From positions 1 through 25,773 of the IMG/VR virus record IMGVR_UViG_3300031722_000152: a DNA stretch of 25,773 nt. One strand, given 5' to 3'. The notes under the pieces are model-generated. The model was not told the origin of the DNA and ran no database searches. It saw only the letters and a list, made by a program, of their open reading frames with translations. The translations under genes were made by a program, and so were the position numbers. Below are positions 6,817 through 14,159 of the stretch, in pieces (within the stretch, counting starts at the first letter, position 1; the number at the start of each line of letters is the position of its first letter). The DNA is from a virus.

Positions 6817-9800
6817 ATGTCAAAAATCACGTGGTCAACACCAAAAGGAGCAATTGCTACAGTTAAAGAAGGCAATTACTTTGAATACCAGCTGTTTGCA
6901 AAAGATTCACAAGAGCTGCCGATAACCTACACCCTTATTTCGGGTACATTAGGCAGTGGGCTGCAACTGTTTAAGTCTGGGTTGATTCAAGGTGTGCCTA
7001 CTCTTGAATTCGCGTCGGCAGCTTCTACTTACCTGCAAGTATTTACGGTTAGGGCCACTAACACTAATGGCTCTATTTCTGACAGGACATTCAGCATCAC
7101 CATCAATGAGCTGGCTAGTCCAACTATCATTCCAGAAGAGGACGTTGTACTTGTCGTATATGATGGTGTTTTTGTAGATATGCAGCTAGAGGCGATCGAA
7201 CTTAACCCGTCAGCAACATTAACGTGGACCCAAGCTGGTGGCGAACTTCCGCCAGGATTAATGCTTACTGCACAAGGTCGGTTATTCGGCAATCTTAAAT
7301 CATTCTCCTCTGCTGAGGCTCAGGCTATTATTGGGTGGGCTAATACCCCGTTCGATGCTACTATATGGGATTCGCCTACTGCACAGACGCAGACTCGAAC
7401 TTACCAATTTAAGGTCATGGTATCAGACGGCGTACGAATCGACAAAACCAATTACATCATCAAGGTTCAAGCCAAATCCTTGTTTACGGTAGACAATACT
7501 TCCATTATGGCAAACGATGGCATAATCACTGTTGACACCGATAACAAGCACCTACCATATATTACTACAATACCAGAAAATCTTCCAGAACAACGGCAAG
7601 ACAGTAACTTTGCATTCAGGATTGAAGGAGAAGATCTGGACGGCGACGAAATTTGGTTCAGCATGATTACATATGGCCAGGCAGAATTCGACCAAGGTCC
7701 GACCTTAGATCGGCCAAACACGCCCGGCGTCCCCGGTGATCCGGCTCACCCTGCTGATTTAGACGACGAATCATTGCTACCTGTGGTGCCATTTGACTAT
7801 TACGGGTTTGACCAAGAAGGGCAATCATTGCCACCAGGCATCGTGTTAGATCCAAAAACTGGATGGCTAACAGGTCACCTAGCTGCTCAAGTAGAAGATA
7901 AAAAGACCTATTCATTCACTGTGTTCTGCTACAAGAAGCAATATCCAGATTCTAAGAGTAAACAGGTAACATTTACTCTAACAGTGTTAGGCGATAGAAA
8001 TAATGTCATCACCTGGGTTACTCCAGAAGATTTAGGCAATATCAACAACGGATCCATAAGTGAAATTTCAATTGTAGCAGTATCCAGTCTAGGTAAGAAA
8101 CTGAATTATCGACTAGTCGAGGGGACTCGTCAACCTGCAGAGATTTATTCGTACAATTATCCAGGATCGCAGTATGATGGTGTTATAGAATATACACCGC
8201 CAAAAGCAAGAAGCCAATTACCACAAGGTCTCAAATTATTACCAGATGGTCTCATTGTCGGTAGAGCTGCATTTGATTATTTTTCTCTAGACACCGGGGC
8301 TACAACTATAGACAAGAATGTTACTGAGTTCGACAACGAATACGAATTTAGCATTACAGCATCAAACGAATTAGACGGGTATAAGCCGGCTACAGTATAT
8401 TCGACGAAAACATTTAAGCTCAAAGTTCACAATTGGAATCTAACACCGTATGAGAATATCTATCTGCGGGCCCTACCTAACCGGGACCAAAGAATTCAAT
8501 TCGCTAAATTGATAGATGACGCGACAATTTTCCCAACAGAGCTAATATATCGCCCAAGTGACGAGTGGTTCGGTAAGGCGAAGGACATTAAATTCTTGTT
8601 TGCTGCTGGTCTCGCCCCGTCATTAGCAGGAACCTACGTCAATGAAATGAAGCACAATCATTACAACAAAGTGCTGAATTTGAGCAATGTTAAGACCGCA
8701 GTTGCGCTTGATGAAAACTTCAATGTTAAGTATGAGGTTGTATATGTTGCAGTTGAGGATGCTCTAACAGAGAATGGTAAATCCCCAGCAATCTCTATGA
8801 ATCGATCTACGCAAGTCAAGCCGCCATATAACACTATGCCATTCACTACGATCTATCCTAACAGCCTGGACAACATGAAGGCAGAGGTATCAACTGTCGG
8901 ATATGCTAACAAAGGAGCATTGCCTGGTTGGATGATCAACCAACAAGAAAATGGTCGCGTATTAGGATTTACACGGGGCGTGGTTCTAGCTTACACTAAG
9001 CCTGGTGCTAGTAAGTTGATTGCATTTAGATTGTCAAAACACGACGTAAGCTTCAATAAAATCGACTTTATTGCAGATAGGTATCAGCTCGACCACACCC
9101 TCAGTAAAAATTTCGACATTGCAACGAAGGAATTTATCGAATCGAAGGAAACTACGTTTGATCGATTGCCGCAGACGCAATGGCCAAACGCCGGATCTGT
9201 AGATTTTGCATTTACTATCCCGTTCAACGAAATTAACGGCAGAACCTTAGAATATATTGCCAGAATGGGCGGCATAGAAGGAGCCACAATCAAAACAGGC
9301 CAACGTGCTATTTTCTACATTCAACGAAATTATTCTGTGCCAGCAGTCGACGATTTTGCAATTACTAAGGATTTATTCGGAGCCAATGGATTTGATTACT
9401 ATAGCTTCAACTATGGCACTGTACCAAAACAATATGATCCGGAAGATTTAGAGTACGGGTGGCATTTCGAATCCGGGGCGTTCGGTGCTGAATTATATTC
9501 AGAGGGGGTGTATTCTGGAGTATCTCCATATCACGTAAATTACACCAGACCACCATATCAGGTTCCTCCGGTCGTGTATCCAGAAGCCACGTATTACGAC
9601 GACGGACAATATGCTGAATCATCGATTGTTCCCGGATTCGAGAAGCACGCTAATAACCCTGCTATTCCTAACATGAGGAGTGGTATATGGGAAATCAACG
9701 TATCCGAGGACAAGCTAGTCACTTTAAATTTCGTCAACACTGTCAATCCTATGGAATATGTTACAGTTGGTGGTGGTGGTTATGGTGGGACAAAACTCCA

Positions 9801-10005
9801 GTACAATACCGCTGTAACCCCACCATTCGAAGCTGGACTTGGACCGCAATCATTTACTTTGCTATCTAACAAAGTAGCATTAGCAGGTGACTCTACGCGG
9901 TTCGATGGTGGGGCTACAAGCTTTTACAGCAACAAAGACGAGTATGCAGGTCCGGGAGTACGAGATGCATTCTTGAAATTTCCTAAGCACGGAATTTACA
10001 GATAG
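6817..10005 (+). CDS. Large virion protein with repeated Ig-like (putative He_PIG) domains
   Basis: This 1062-residue protein contains at least four cadherin/Ig-like modules of the He_PIG type. The signature is an LPxGLxL strand followed by GLIxG: LGSGLQLFKSGLIQGVP (about residues 47-63), LPPGLMLTAQGRLFG (about 144-158), LPPGIVLDPKTGWLTG (about 341-356) and LPQGLKLLPDGLIVG (about 468-482). Each is followed by a Tyr/Phe-rich strand ending TITI, IIKV, TLTV or SITA. The C-terminal half is not recognised and has no obvious enzyme motif. The ATG lies 2 bases after the previous stop. Position in the tail operon suggests a baseplate or fibre-associated structural protein; the exact role is open. Confidence 0.75.
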   Translation: MSKITWSTPKGAIATVKEGNYFEYQLFAKDSQELPITYTLISGTLGSGLQLFKSGLIQGVPTLEFASAASTYLQVFTVRATNTNGSISDRTFSITINELASPTIIPEEDVVLVVYDGVFVDMQLEAIELNPSATLTWTQAGGELPPGLMLTAQGRLFGNLKSFSSAEAQAIIGWANTPFDATIWDSPTAQTQTRTYQFKVMVSDGVRIDKTNYIIKVQAKSLFTVDNTSIMANDGIITVDTDNKHLPYITTIPENLPEQRQDSNFAFRIEGEDLDGDEIWFSMITYGQAEFDQGPTLDRPNTPGVPGDPAHPADLDDESLLPVVPFDYYGFDQEGQSLPPGIVLDPKTGWLTGHLAAQVEDKKTYSFTVFCYKKQYPDSKSKQVTFTLTVLGDRNNVITWVTPEDLGNINNGSISEISIVAVSSLGKKLNYRLVEGTRQPAEIYSYNYPGSQYDGVIEYTPPKARSQLPQGLKLLPDGLIVGRAAFDYFSLDTGATTIDKNVTEFDNEYEFSITASNELDGYKPATVYSTKTFKLKVHNWNLTPYENIYLRALPNRDQRIQFAKLIDDATIFPTELIYRPSDEWFGKAKDIKFLFAAGLAPSLAGTYVNEMKHNHYNKVLNLSNVKTAVALDENFNVKYEVVYVAVEDALTENGKSPAISMNRSTQVKPPYNTMPFTTIYPNSLDNMKAEVSTVGYANKGALPGWMINQQENGRVLGFTRGVVLAYTKPGASKLIAFRLSKHDVSFNKIDFIADRYQLDHTLSKNFDIATKEFIESKETTFDRLPQTQWPNAGSVDFAFTIPFNEINGRTLEYIARMGGIEGATIKTGQRAIFYIQRNYSVPAVDDFAITKDLFGANGFDYYSFNYGTVPKQYDPEDLEYGWHFESGAFGAELYSEGVYSGVSPYHVNYTRPPYQVPPVVYPEATYYDDGQYAESSIVPGFEKHANNPAIPNMRSGIWEINVSEDKLVTLNFVNTVNPMEYVTVGGGGYGGTKLQYNTAVTPPFEAGLGPQSFTLLSNKVALAGDSTRFDGGATSFYSNKDEYAGPGVRDAFLKFPKHGIYR

Positions 10006-10012
10006 ATAAATA
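10005..10012 (+). promoter_or_regulatory. Late-type promoter before the last virion gene
   Basis: GATAAATACTTTATC (10005-10019) holds the late box GATAAATA. The surrounding bases form a small dyad, GATAAA-TAC-TTTATC. AAGGAA follows as the ribosome binding site ahead of the ATG at 10039. The sequence is nearly identical to the box at 1041-1052. Confidence 0.6.
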
Positions 10013-10038
10013 CTTTATCACACTTTAAGGAATTAACA

Positions 10039-10929
10039 ATGTCTTCAAATATAAATCCATCTAACATAAATGGTAGTTATCCAGTAGCAGGTCAGGACAA
10101 TGACAGCCAAGGATTCCGCGATAATTTCACTAACATTAGAAATAACCTCACCTATACCAAATCCGAAATCGAAGATTTGCAGAACAAGGTAGTGTTGACG
10201 GCACCGTTAACTGGTAGCACTTCCACTATTGTAACAAACAACCTGTCAGGTGTAGGTTTGACTGGCGCTGTGGTTGCAGAATTTACCGAATTAGCCAATG
10301 TTAATTCAGACGACACTGTCACTAATATGCCCGTCGATTTCACTAAAGGACATTTACACCAGTATAGCAATCTAATTGGCAGCGTTGTTCTAGATTTAAA
10401 CTGGGGTGCAGTAGTTTCTGGGCAATACGCCAAGATGAGACTGTGGGTTAAAATCCCAAACACTTCCTATACTGTGACTTTCCCTGCGTCAGTAACAGTT
10501 GGACTAGATCGTATCTTAGGAATGGCCGGACATCTATTTACTGCTCCGACGGTTGGCGAATACGTCTTCGAATTCAGCACAGTAGATGCTGGATCTAATG
10601 TTGTAATCAGCCCAGTATCAGCGCCAGTAACTGTAATCGAGCAAGGAACTGATGTTGTACTGCCAGGGAATGCAGCTAGTATCTCCACTGCGGTCACTAC
10701 GTTTTCAACTACTGTGGCTTCTACTGCTACTCTCAGCGCAGGTCGAGAAGATCAGGTTAAATCGTTAGTGGCGACTAGTATCGCTGGAAATATGGTATTC
10801 ACTGTAGCAAATCCAGGTTGGGGCGGTCTCGGGCATATCACGTTTGCTACTACTGGCTCTGCCTGCACGCTGCGGTATGTCTCCGGAAAATGGTACTGCA
10901 CCGGCAACAACGGGGCAGCGTTCGCTTAA
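10039..10929 (+). CDS. Virion structural protein
   Basis: The 296-residue protein opens with INPSNINGSYPVAGQDNDSQ then FRDNFTNIRNNL, a motif common at the start of structural proteins of T4-like marine phages and related in pattern to the DGTG..R..F..N.N motif of the fibres at 1073 and 3530. The middle is Thr/Val/Ala-rich beta sequence. The C-terminus (GHITFATTGSACTLRYVSGK, then WYCTGNNGAAFA) resembles the end of other phage structural proteins of this type. It has its own late promoter and AAGGAA ribosome binding site. Exact place in the virion is unknown. Confidence 0.7.
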   Translation: MSSNINPSNINGSYPVAGQDNDSQGFRDNFTNIRNNLTYTKSEIEDLQNKVVLTAPLTGSTSTIVTNNLSGVGLTGAVVAEFTELANVNSDDTVTNMPVDFTKGHLHQYSNLIGSVVLDLNWGAVVSGQYAKMRLWVKIPNTSYTVTFPASVTVGLDRILGMAGHLFTAPTVGEYVFEFSTVDAGSNVVISPVSAPVTVIEQGTDVVLPGNAASISTAVTTFSTTVASTATLSAGREDQVKSLVATSIAGNMVFTVANPGWGGLGHITFATTGSACTLRYVSGKWYCTGNNGAAFA

Positions 10930-10938
10930 CCATAATAT

Positions 10939-10985
10939 TTGCTTTTCCTAGGTAGTTCTGCTATTGTTAAAAGACTACCTAGGAA
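10939..10985 (+). promoter_or_regulatory. Sigma70-type promoter inside a 12-bp inverted repeat
   Basis: TTGCTT (10939-10944), a 17-base spacer and TATTGT (10962-10967) form a moderate host-type promoter. The first 12 bases of the spacer, TTCCTAGGTAGT, pair perfectly with ACTACCTAGGAA (10974-10985), which contains the AGGA ribosome binding motif of the gene at 10994. Transcripts from this promoter would start near the right arm and lack the left arm; read-through RNA would hide the binding site. It could alternatively act as a terminator for the virion operon, but no T-tract follows. Confidence 0.5.
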
Positions 10986-10993
10986 CTTACGCA

Positions 10994-11152
10994 ATGAATC
11001 ACCAACACCATCCAGACTTAGAAGATCAACTAGCATCCATCCTCCAAGAAGAAATTTGGAAGGAAATAACCGCAGAAACTGGCGAAACCAAAGCTGACCT
11101 AGATCGGTCGATCATCGAACAACTCATAAAGTTACACGCCAAAAATGAATAG
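10994..11152 (+). CDS. Small acidic helical protein, unknown function
   Basis: The 52-residue product starts MNHQHHPDLEDQL and continues with a charged amphipathic helix region (ILQEEIWKEITAETGETKAD, LDRSIIEQLIKLHA). The ATG at 10994 is chosen over an in-frame TTG 30 bases upstream because AGGAA lies 8 bases before it and the TTG would fall inside the promoter. The stop overlaps the next start (ATGAATAG). It is the first gene of a run of seven small, overlapping genes that look like an early operon. No family recognised. Confidence 0.6.
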   Translation: MNHQHHPDLEDQLASILQEEIWKEITAETGETKADLDRSIIEQLIKLHAKNE

Positions 11153-11498
11153 AATAGTCGGAGTGCTAGAAGCGTTTTCTGACCAGGGTACAGAAGGTAT
11201 CTGCTGGGCTATCATCGATAATGATAAGACTGGCCCCGAATCGTTGTTATCTGTGAACGACGGGGATTATCTATTTGTCGAAGACGGCAACGGTGGCATC
11301 GACTGGGAGGGCACGATCAGCCTCCGGACTGACACTAACCTAGAACCATACCCGTTCAATGATCGTGGTGATCATTGGCAGCGCGTCAAAAATTGTACGG
11401 TGCACGGTCTACAGGAAAATGTTGAGCCTAACGTATGGTTCGAATGGTTTGCTATGAATCGTCCGGCAGTGTTAATCAAACATCCGGCAGGGTTATAA
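11145..11498 (+). CDS. Unknown phage protein, 117 residues
   Basis: The product is MNRIVGVLEAFSDQGTEGIC and onward; it is acidic, with a segment (FVEDGNGGIDWEGTISLRTD) and a Trp-rich C-terminal half (DHWQRVKN, VWFEWFAMNRPAVLIKHPAG). It overlaps the previous gene by 8 bases and shares one base with the next start (TAATG), so it is translationally coupled. The compact globular composition suggests a soluble protein. No family recognised. Confidence 0.65.
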   Translation: MNRIVGVLEAFSDQGTEGICWAIIDNDKTGPESLLSVNDGDYLFVEDGNGGIDWEGTISLRTDTNLEPYPFNDRGDHWQRVKNCTVHGLQENVEPNVWFEWFAMNRPAVLIKHPAGL

Positions 11499-11764
11499 TG
11501 GGACTCGGGCCGCCAGTTTGCCAGCACTGCCAGGTTATCGGAATTTGCTTAGACACGCCTGTGCCGATCATTAGAACCGAGCAGACTACTACGTTCAATA
11601 AAATGACTAGTTGGATTTGCCCTATTTGCGGCAATACAGATCTTACTGAGCACGCTGGTATGGGCGGTGTAGAGAGTTGGAAGAAATACAAAGACAACGA
11701 GAAATTCTTGTCGTTTATGTTAGACAAGCCATATGACTATGAACGAAACCGAAGAATTAGTTGA
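11498..11764 (+). CDS. Small zinc-ribbon-like protein
   Basis: The 88-residue product carries CQHC (C8, C11) and CPICGN (C41, C44), spaced as in a zinc ribbon, plus C17. It has a charged C-terminal part (ESWKKYKDNEKFLSFML). The ATG at 11498 overlaps the preceding stop and is preferred over an upstream in-frame start inside the previous gene. It overlaps the next gene by 32 bases. Zinc binding is inferred from the cysteines; nucleic-acid binding is possible but not shown. Confidence 0.6.
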   Translation: MGLGPPVCQHCQVIGICLDTPVPIIRTEQTTTFNKMTSWICPICGNTDLTEHAGMGGVESWKKYKDNEKFLSFMLDKPYDYERNRRIS

Positions 11765-12035
11765 ACCGGAACCAGAGTTCTGGACCATACTGAAGACGCC
11801 GTACGTCCGACGCGAGCAGTTCTCGCCAGTGACATTGTTGCTGGTGTGTGACGGGTATTCTTCGATCTACTCGTTTCAAGGAGTATACCCAATCTATTCA
11901 GCTAAGGTGCTCGTCAACGATAACGGGAGAATAATCACCACCGCCGAATATGTAGTGTCAGTGATGGGGACAGAAGGCAGGGTGATGTTTAATACACCAC
12001 CACGAGCCGGGACGTTCATCACAGTTTATTTTTAG
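11733..12035 (+). CDS. Unknown protein with EPEFWTILKTPY N-terminal motif
   Basis: The 100-residue product starts MTMNETEELVEPEPEFWTIL and continues KTPYVRRE, then a beta-rich domain ending TPPRAGTFITVYF. The start could also be the second Met at 11739. The motif EP(E/K)FWTILKTPY recurs near the start of the 57-residue protein at 12278. The C-terminal pattern (VSVMGTEGRVMFNTPPRAGT) resembles small beta-sandwich phage proteins, but no named family is recognised. Confidence 0.6.
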   Translation: MTMNETEELVEPEPEFWTILKTPYVRREQFSPVTLLLVCDGYSSIYSFQGVYPIYSAKVLVNDNGRIITTAEYVVSVMGTEGRVMFNTPPRAGTFITVYF

Positions 12036-12045
12036 GAGGAAAGAA

Positions 12046-12288
12046 ATGTCAGTACATCCACTAATCGGAGACCTGTCAGAGATGACAGATGCAATTCTCC
12101 ACGAGAAATTTAACGATCTGTCGAAGCGATTAAACGCAGCCTACCGAATGGGCTACGGCGATGCGGCACGTCAGTTGCAAATGTTTATGAACGATTATCA
12201 AGCTGAAATCAATCGTCGTAACGAAAAGATGATGGCTGCAATGGCTAGCAAGAATCCAGAATTTAAGAATATCATTGATGTTGGCTAA
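12046..12288 (+). CDS. Conserved small phage helical protein
   Basis: The 80-residue protein MSVHPLIGDLSEMTDAILHE and onward has the HPLIGDLS start seen in small conserved proteins of T4-like phages, then an amphipathic helical segment (LSKRLNAAYRMGYGDAARQL) and a charged helix. A strong AGGAGGAAAG ribosome binding site precedes the ATG. It overlaps the next gene by 11 bases. The function is not known; the predicted helical hairpin could mediate dimerisation. Confidence 0.65.
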   Translation: MSVHPLIGDLSEMTDAILHEKFNDLSKRLNAAYRMGYGDAARQLQMFMNDYQAEINRRNEKMMAAMASKNPEFKNIIDVG

Positions 12289-12451
12289 GAAACGTGCTAA
12301 ACTAAAAGAGCCTAAGTTCTGGACTATACTAAAGACTCCATACAGGCATCGTGATCCAATGGAAGAAATGATAGACCGGATGGCGAAAGAGATAGCCTAC
12401 GACGCCGATAAAGAAATATTGAAAGAATTGCTCAAGCTAGGGAAGAAATAA
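12278..12451 (+). CDS. Small 57-residue protein sharing the FWTILKTPY motif
   Basis: ATG at 12278 opens a 57-residue basic protein: MLAKKRAKLKEPKFWTILKT, PYRHRDP, then a helix (MEEMIDRMAKEIAYDADKEI, LKELLKLGKK). The EPKFWTILKTPY segment matches the protein at 11733 almost exactly in residues, while five of its codons differ only synonymously. The gene overlaps its upstream neighbour by 11 bases and its downstream neighbour by one (TAATG), which supports translation. Confidence 0.6.
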   Translation: MLAKKRAKLKEPKFWTILKTPYRHRDPMEEMIDRMAKEIAYDADKEILKELLKLGKK

Positions 12452-12963
12452 TGCGCACCGACAATTTCGGGCAGGTACATCGCACCGCAAACGAACTATG
12501 TGACCTACTCTACCTAGAGCCATCAACTGATCTTCACGCTGTAGAGATTGACGACCCAGAAGAGTTCAATCGAAGCATCAAAGAAATGTACTACGACTTT
12601 CGACTATTGAAAAAGTATCGAGAGCCGGCTACATCAGTAGAAGAGTTCGACACGATAAACCAGGCTCACTGGTATATGCCAGACGAGTACAAGAAATTCG
12701 ATGTTGCCAAATTTGTGTTAGATCAATGCCACACTGAAGAAGAATTGCAACGCACAGGAAAAGAATTGATGATGTACTTAGATCGAGATCTTATGCCGCT
12801 ATTGCAATTCTTGAAATATTTCGTTGACACAATGAGGAAGAATAACGTGGTGTGGGGAGTAGGACGTGGTAGCTCAGTAGCCAGCTATGTCTTGTTTCTT
12901 CTTGGAGTCCACAGAATCGATTCTCTATATTTTGACCTTCCGATAGAAGAATTCTTGCGGTAG
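12451..12963 (+). CDS. DNA polymerase III alpha-like fragment protein
   Basis: The 170-residue protein has a C-terminal segment (WGVGRGSSVASYVLFLLGVH, RIDSLYFDLPIEEFLR) that matches the palm region of bacterial replicative polymerase DnaE (GxGRGSxxxSxVxYxLGxxxIDxLxYxLxFERFL). The GRGSS motif is at about residues 138-142. In DnaE the catalytic aspartates follow directly after this point, but here the protein stops, so it cannot be a polymerase by itself. The N-terminal 100 residues are helical and acidic. Related proteins appear in other large phages; the role may be binding a replication partner. It is the last gene of the small-gene run. Confidence 0.65.
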   Translation: MRTDNFGQVHRTANELCDLLYLEPSTDLHAVEIDDPEEFNRSIKEMYYDFRLLKKYREPATSVEEFDTINQAHWYMPDEYKKFDVAKFVLDQCHTEEELQRTGKELMMYLDRDLMPLLQFLKYFVDTMRKNNVVWGVGRGSSVASYVLFLLGVHRIDSLYFDLPIEEFLR

Positions 12964-12973
12964 CGAAAATAGC

Positions 12974-12981
12974 GGTAAATA
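12974..12981 (+). promoter_or_regulatory. Late-type promoter before the gene at 13005
   Basis: GGTAAATACATATAAC contains a TAAATAC late box about 24 bases before the ATG at 13005; TTGGAG serves as ribosome binding site. Confidence 0.5.
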
Positions 12982-13004
12982 CATATAACATTTTGGAGTA
13001 AAAT

Positions 13005-13571
13005 ATGGCAAAAGTATATAAGTCAGCATTAGGCAAACAGATCGACGTTGATCACTTAGCGTTGACAAACGAGGACGTAATCGCAGTAGGCAACATGAGG
13101 GTGAACGCGAGAGGCGACCAGTTAGGCGCTGGTGGTAAGGTTGTAAAGACTCGCGATCAGATTATGAAGGAATATTACGCTCTAAATACGCCGGTAGCAA
13201 TGGATCCGCCACTGCCACAAGCAAAGGCAGCAGTGCCAGTAGCCAGGGTAAAGGCTGCTCCAGCGCAAGCTGATCCGATCGTTTTCAACCCAGCGTCCGG
13301 GTTAGATGAAGTAGAGGAAGAACCGGTAATCGACGAGCGGCGTGTATTGCACGTTGACATTGGCGGCATTCCGGCAGCTGAAGTCGCCAATGTAGTCGAA
13401 GCTGTTACTACTGCATTTAAGTCTGCAGAACTGACCCCAGATGCACCACCAGTCAATCACGTCAACCCAGAAATTCGCGGCTCGTTGGCGAGCTCAGTAG
13501 CCAAAACAGCAACCGTAACACAAGTAGAATTACTACCACCGAAGAAAGCAAACGGCGTTCAACGGTTTTAA
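13005..13571 (+). CDS. Conserved T4-like phage protein of unknown role
   Basis: The 188-residue protein has an N-terminal conserved region (residues 1-64: YKSALGKQIDVDHLALTNED, VIAVGNMRVNARGDQLGAGG, KVVKTRDQIMKEYY). A Pro/Ala-rich linker follows at about residues 65-100, then a small domain at 112-138 (RRVLHVDIGGIPAAEVANVV and following EAVTTAF) that also occurs in the next gene product. The TAAATAC promoter upstream suggests late expression and so a virion or assembly role, but this is inference. Confidence 0.65.
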   Translation: MAKVYKSALGKQIDVDHLALTNEDVIAVGNMRVNARGDQLGAGGKVVKTRDQIMKEYYALNTPVAMDPPLPQAKAAVPVARVKAAPAQADPIVFNPASGLDEVEEEPVIDERRVLHVDIGGIPAAEVANVVEAVTTAFKSAELTPDAPPVNHVNPEIRGSLASSVAKTATVTQVELLPPKKANGVQRF

Positions 13572-13589
13572 CCCAAGGAGAAACATATT

Positions 13590-13739
13590 ATGTCACAAAT
13601 CGAATGCAAAAAAGATACAACTCTACAAGACAGGAAAGTATTTTGTATCGATGTAGGGAATGTTACTCAAGAAGAAGCAGCAGACATTATCGCCGCAGTA
13701 ACAGTACAATTCGAGGAGAAGCAAATTGGCAGCATTTGA
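13590..13739 (+). CDS. 49-residue protein with the DVG domain
   Basis: ATG at 13590 with AAGGAG upstream opens a 49-residue protein (MSQIECKKDTTLQDRKVFCI, then DVGNVTQEEAADIIAAVTVQ). Residues 15-41 align without gaps to residues 112-138 of the protein at 13005: 10 of 27 identical, most others conservative. It overlaps the TTG start of the GroES-like gene by 14 bases, and its own codons supply that gene's GAGGAG ribosome binding site. Confidence 0.6.
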   Translation: MSQIECKKDTTLQDRKVFCIDVGNVTQEEAADIIAAVTVQFEEKQIGSI

Positions 13740-14079
13740 CGCACATGAAGTGAAAAGTCTCAAACCGTTGCACGACGGAGTTATTGTCTCGGATATGAAA
13801 TTCACAGAGCGATTCTCGCCGGCCGGGATTTTTATCCCGAGCGACGACAAACTCGTTCAAGGTGTTCGCCCACGCTGGGGCAAAGTCTACGCAGTAGGCC
13901 CAGAACAGAAAGACATCACCGTTGGACAATGGGTCTGCGTCACTCACGGTCGCTGGACACGTGGTATCAAGATCAAAGATGCGAATGGTGAGCACACGGT
14001 TCGCCGCGTAGATAACAACGACATTCTGCTCGTATCAGATGAGCCAGTAGTCGACGAGAATATGGGTCGCCCACTATAA
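13726..14079 (+). CDS. GroES/gp31-like co-chaperonin
   Basis: The 117-residue protein aligns with the Cpn10 fold: LKPLHDGVIVSDMKFTERFS matches the GroES start RPLHDRVIVKR, AGIFIP matches the GGI mobile-loop end, RPRWGKVYAVGPE matches the RGEVLAVGNG strand, DITVGQWVC matches the VKVGDIVIF strand, and VDNNDILLV matches the final strand. T4 gp31 replaces host GroES on GroEL so that the major capsid protein can fold; the same role is likely here. The start is TTG at 13726, 7 bases after GAGGAG; no ATG occurs before residue 24 within the fold. A strong terminator follows. Confidence 0.8.
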   Translation: MAAFDAHEVKSLKPLHDGVIVSDMKFTERFSPAGIFIPSDDKLVQGVRPRWGKVYAVGPEQKDITVGQWVCVTHGRWTRGIKIKDANGEHTVRRVDNNDILLVSDEPVVDENMGRPL

Positions 14080-14096
14080 CCTGATTACCAAAACCA

Positions 14097-14126
14097 TTGC
14101 TTTCACCCAAGATGCTCTGTTACGCT
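14097..14126 (+). promoter_or_regulatory. Possible weak sigma70-type promoter overlapping the terminator
   Basis: TTGCTT (14097-14102) with an 18-base spacer to TACGCT (14121-14126) is a weak promoter-like pair ahead of the CYTH gene. The -10 overlaps the left arm of the terminator, so RNA started here would escape termination. Confidence 0.3.
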
Positions 14127-14149
14127 ATGTAATAGAGCATTTTTATTTT
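14112..14149 (+). terminator. Rho-independent terminator after the co-chaperonin gene
   Basis: ATGCTCTGTTAC (14112-14123), loop GCTAT, and GTAATAGAGCAT (14129-14140) form a 12-pair stem with one G-T wobble, followed by TTTTATTTT. This is a textbook intrinsic terminator, placed 33 bases after the co-chaperonin stop and just before the GGGAGG ribosome binding site of the next gene. Confidence 0.85.
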
Positions 14150-14159
14150 AGGGAGGCAT

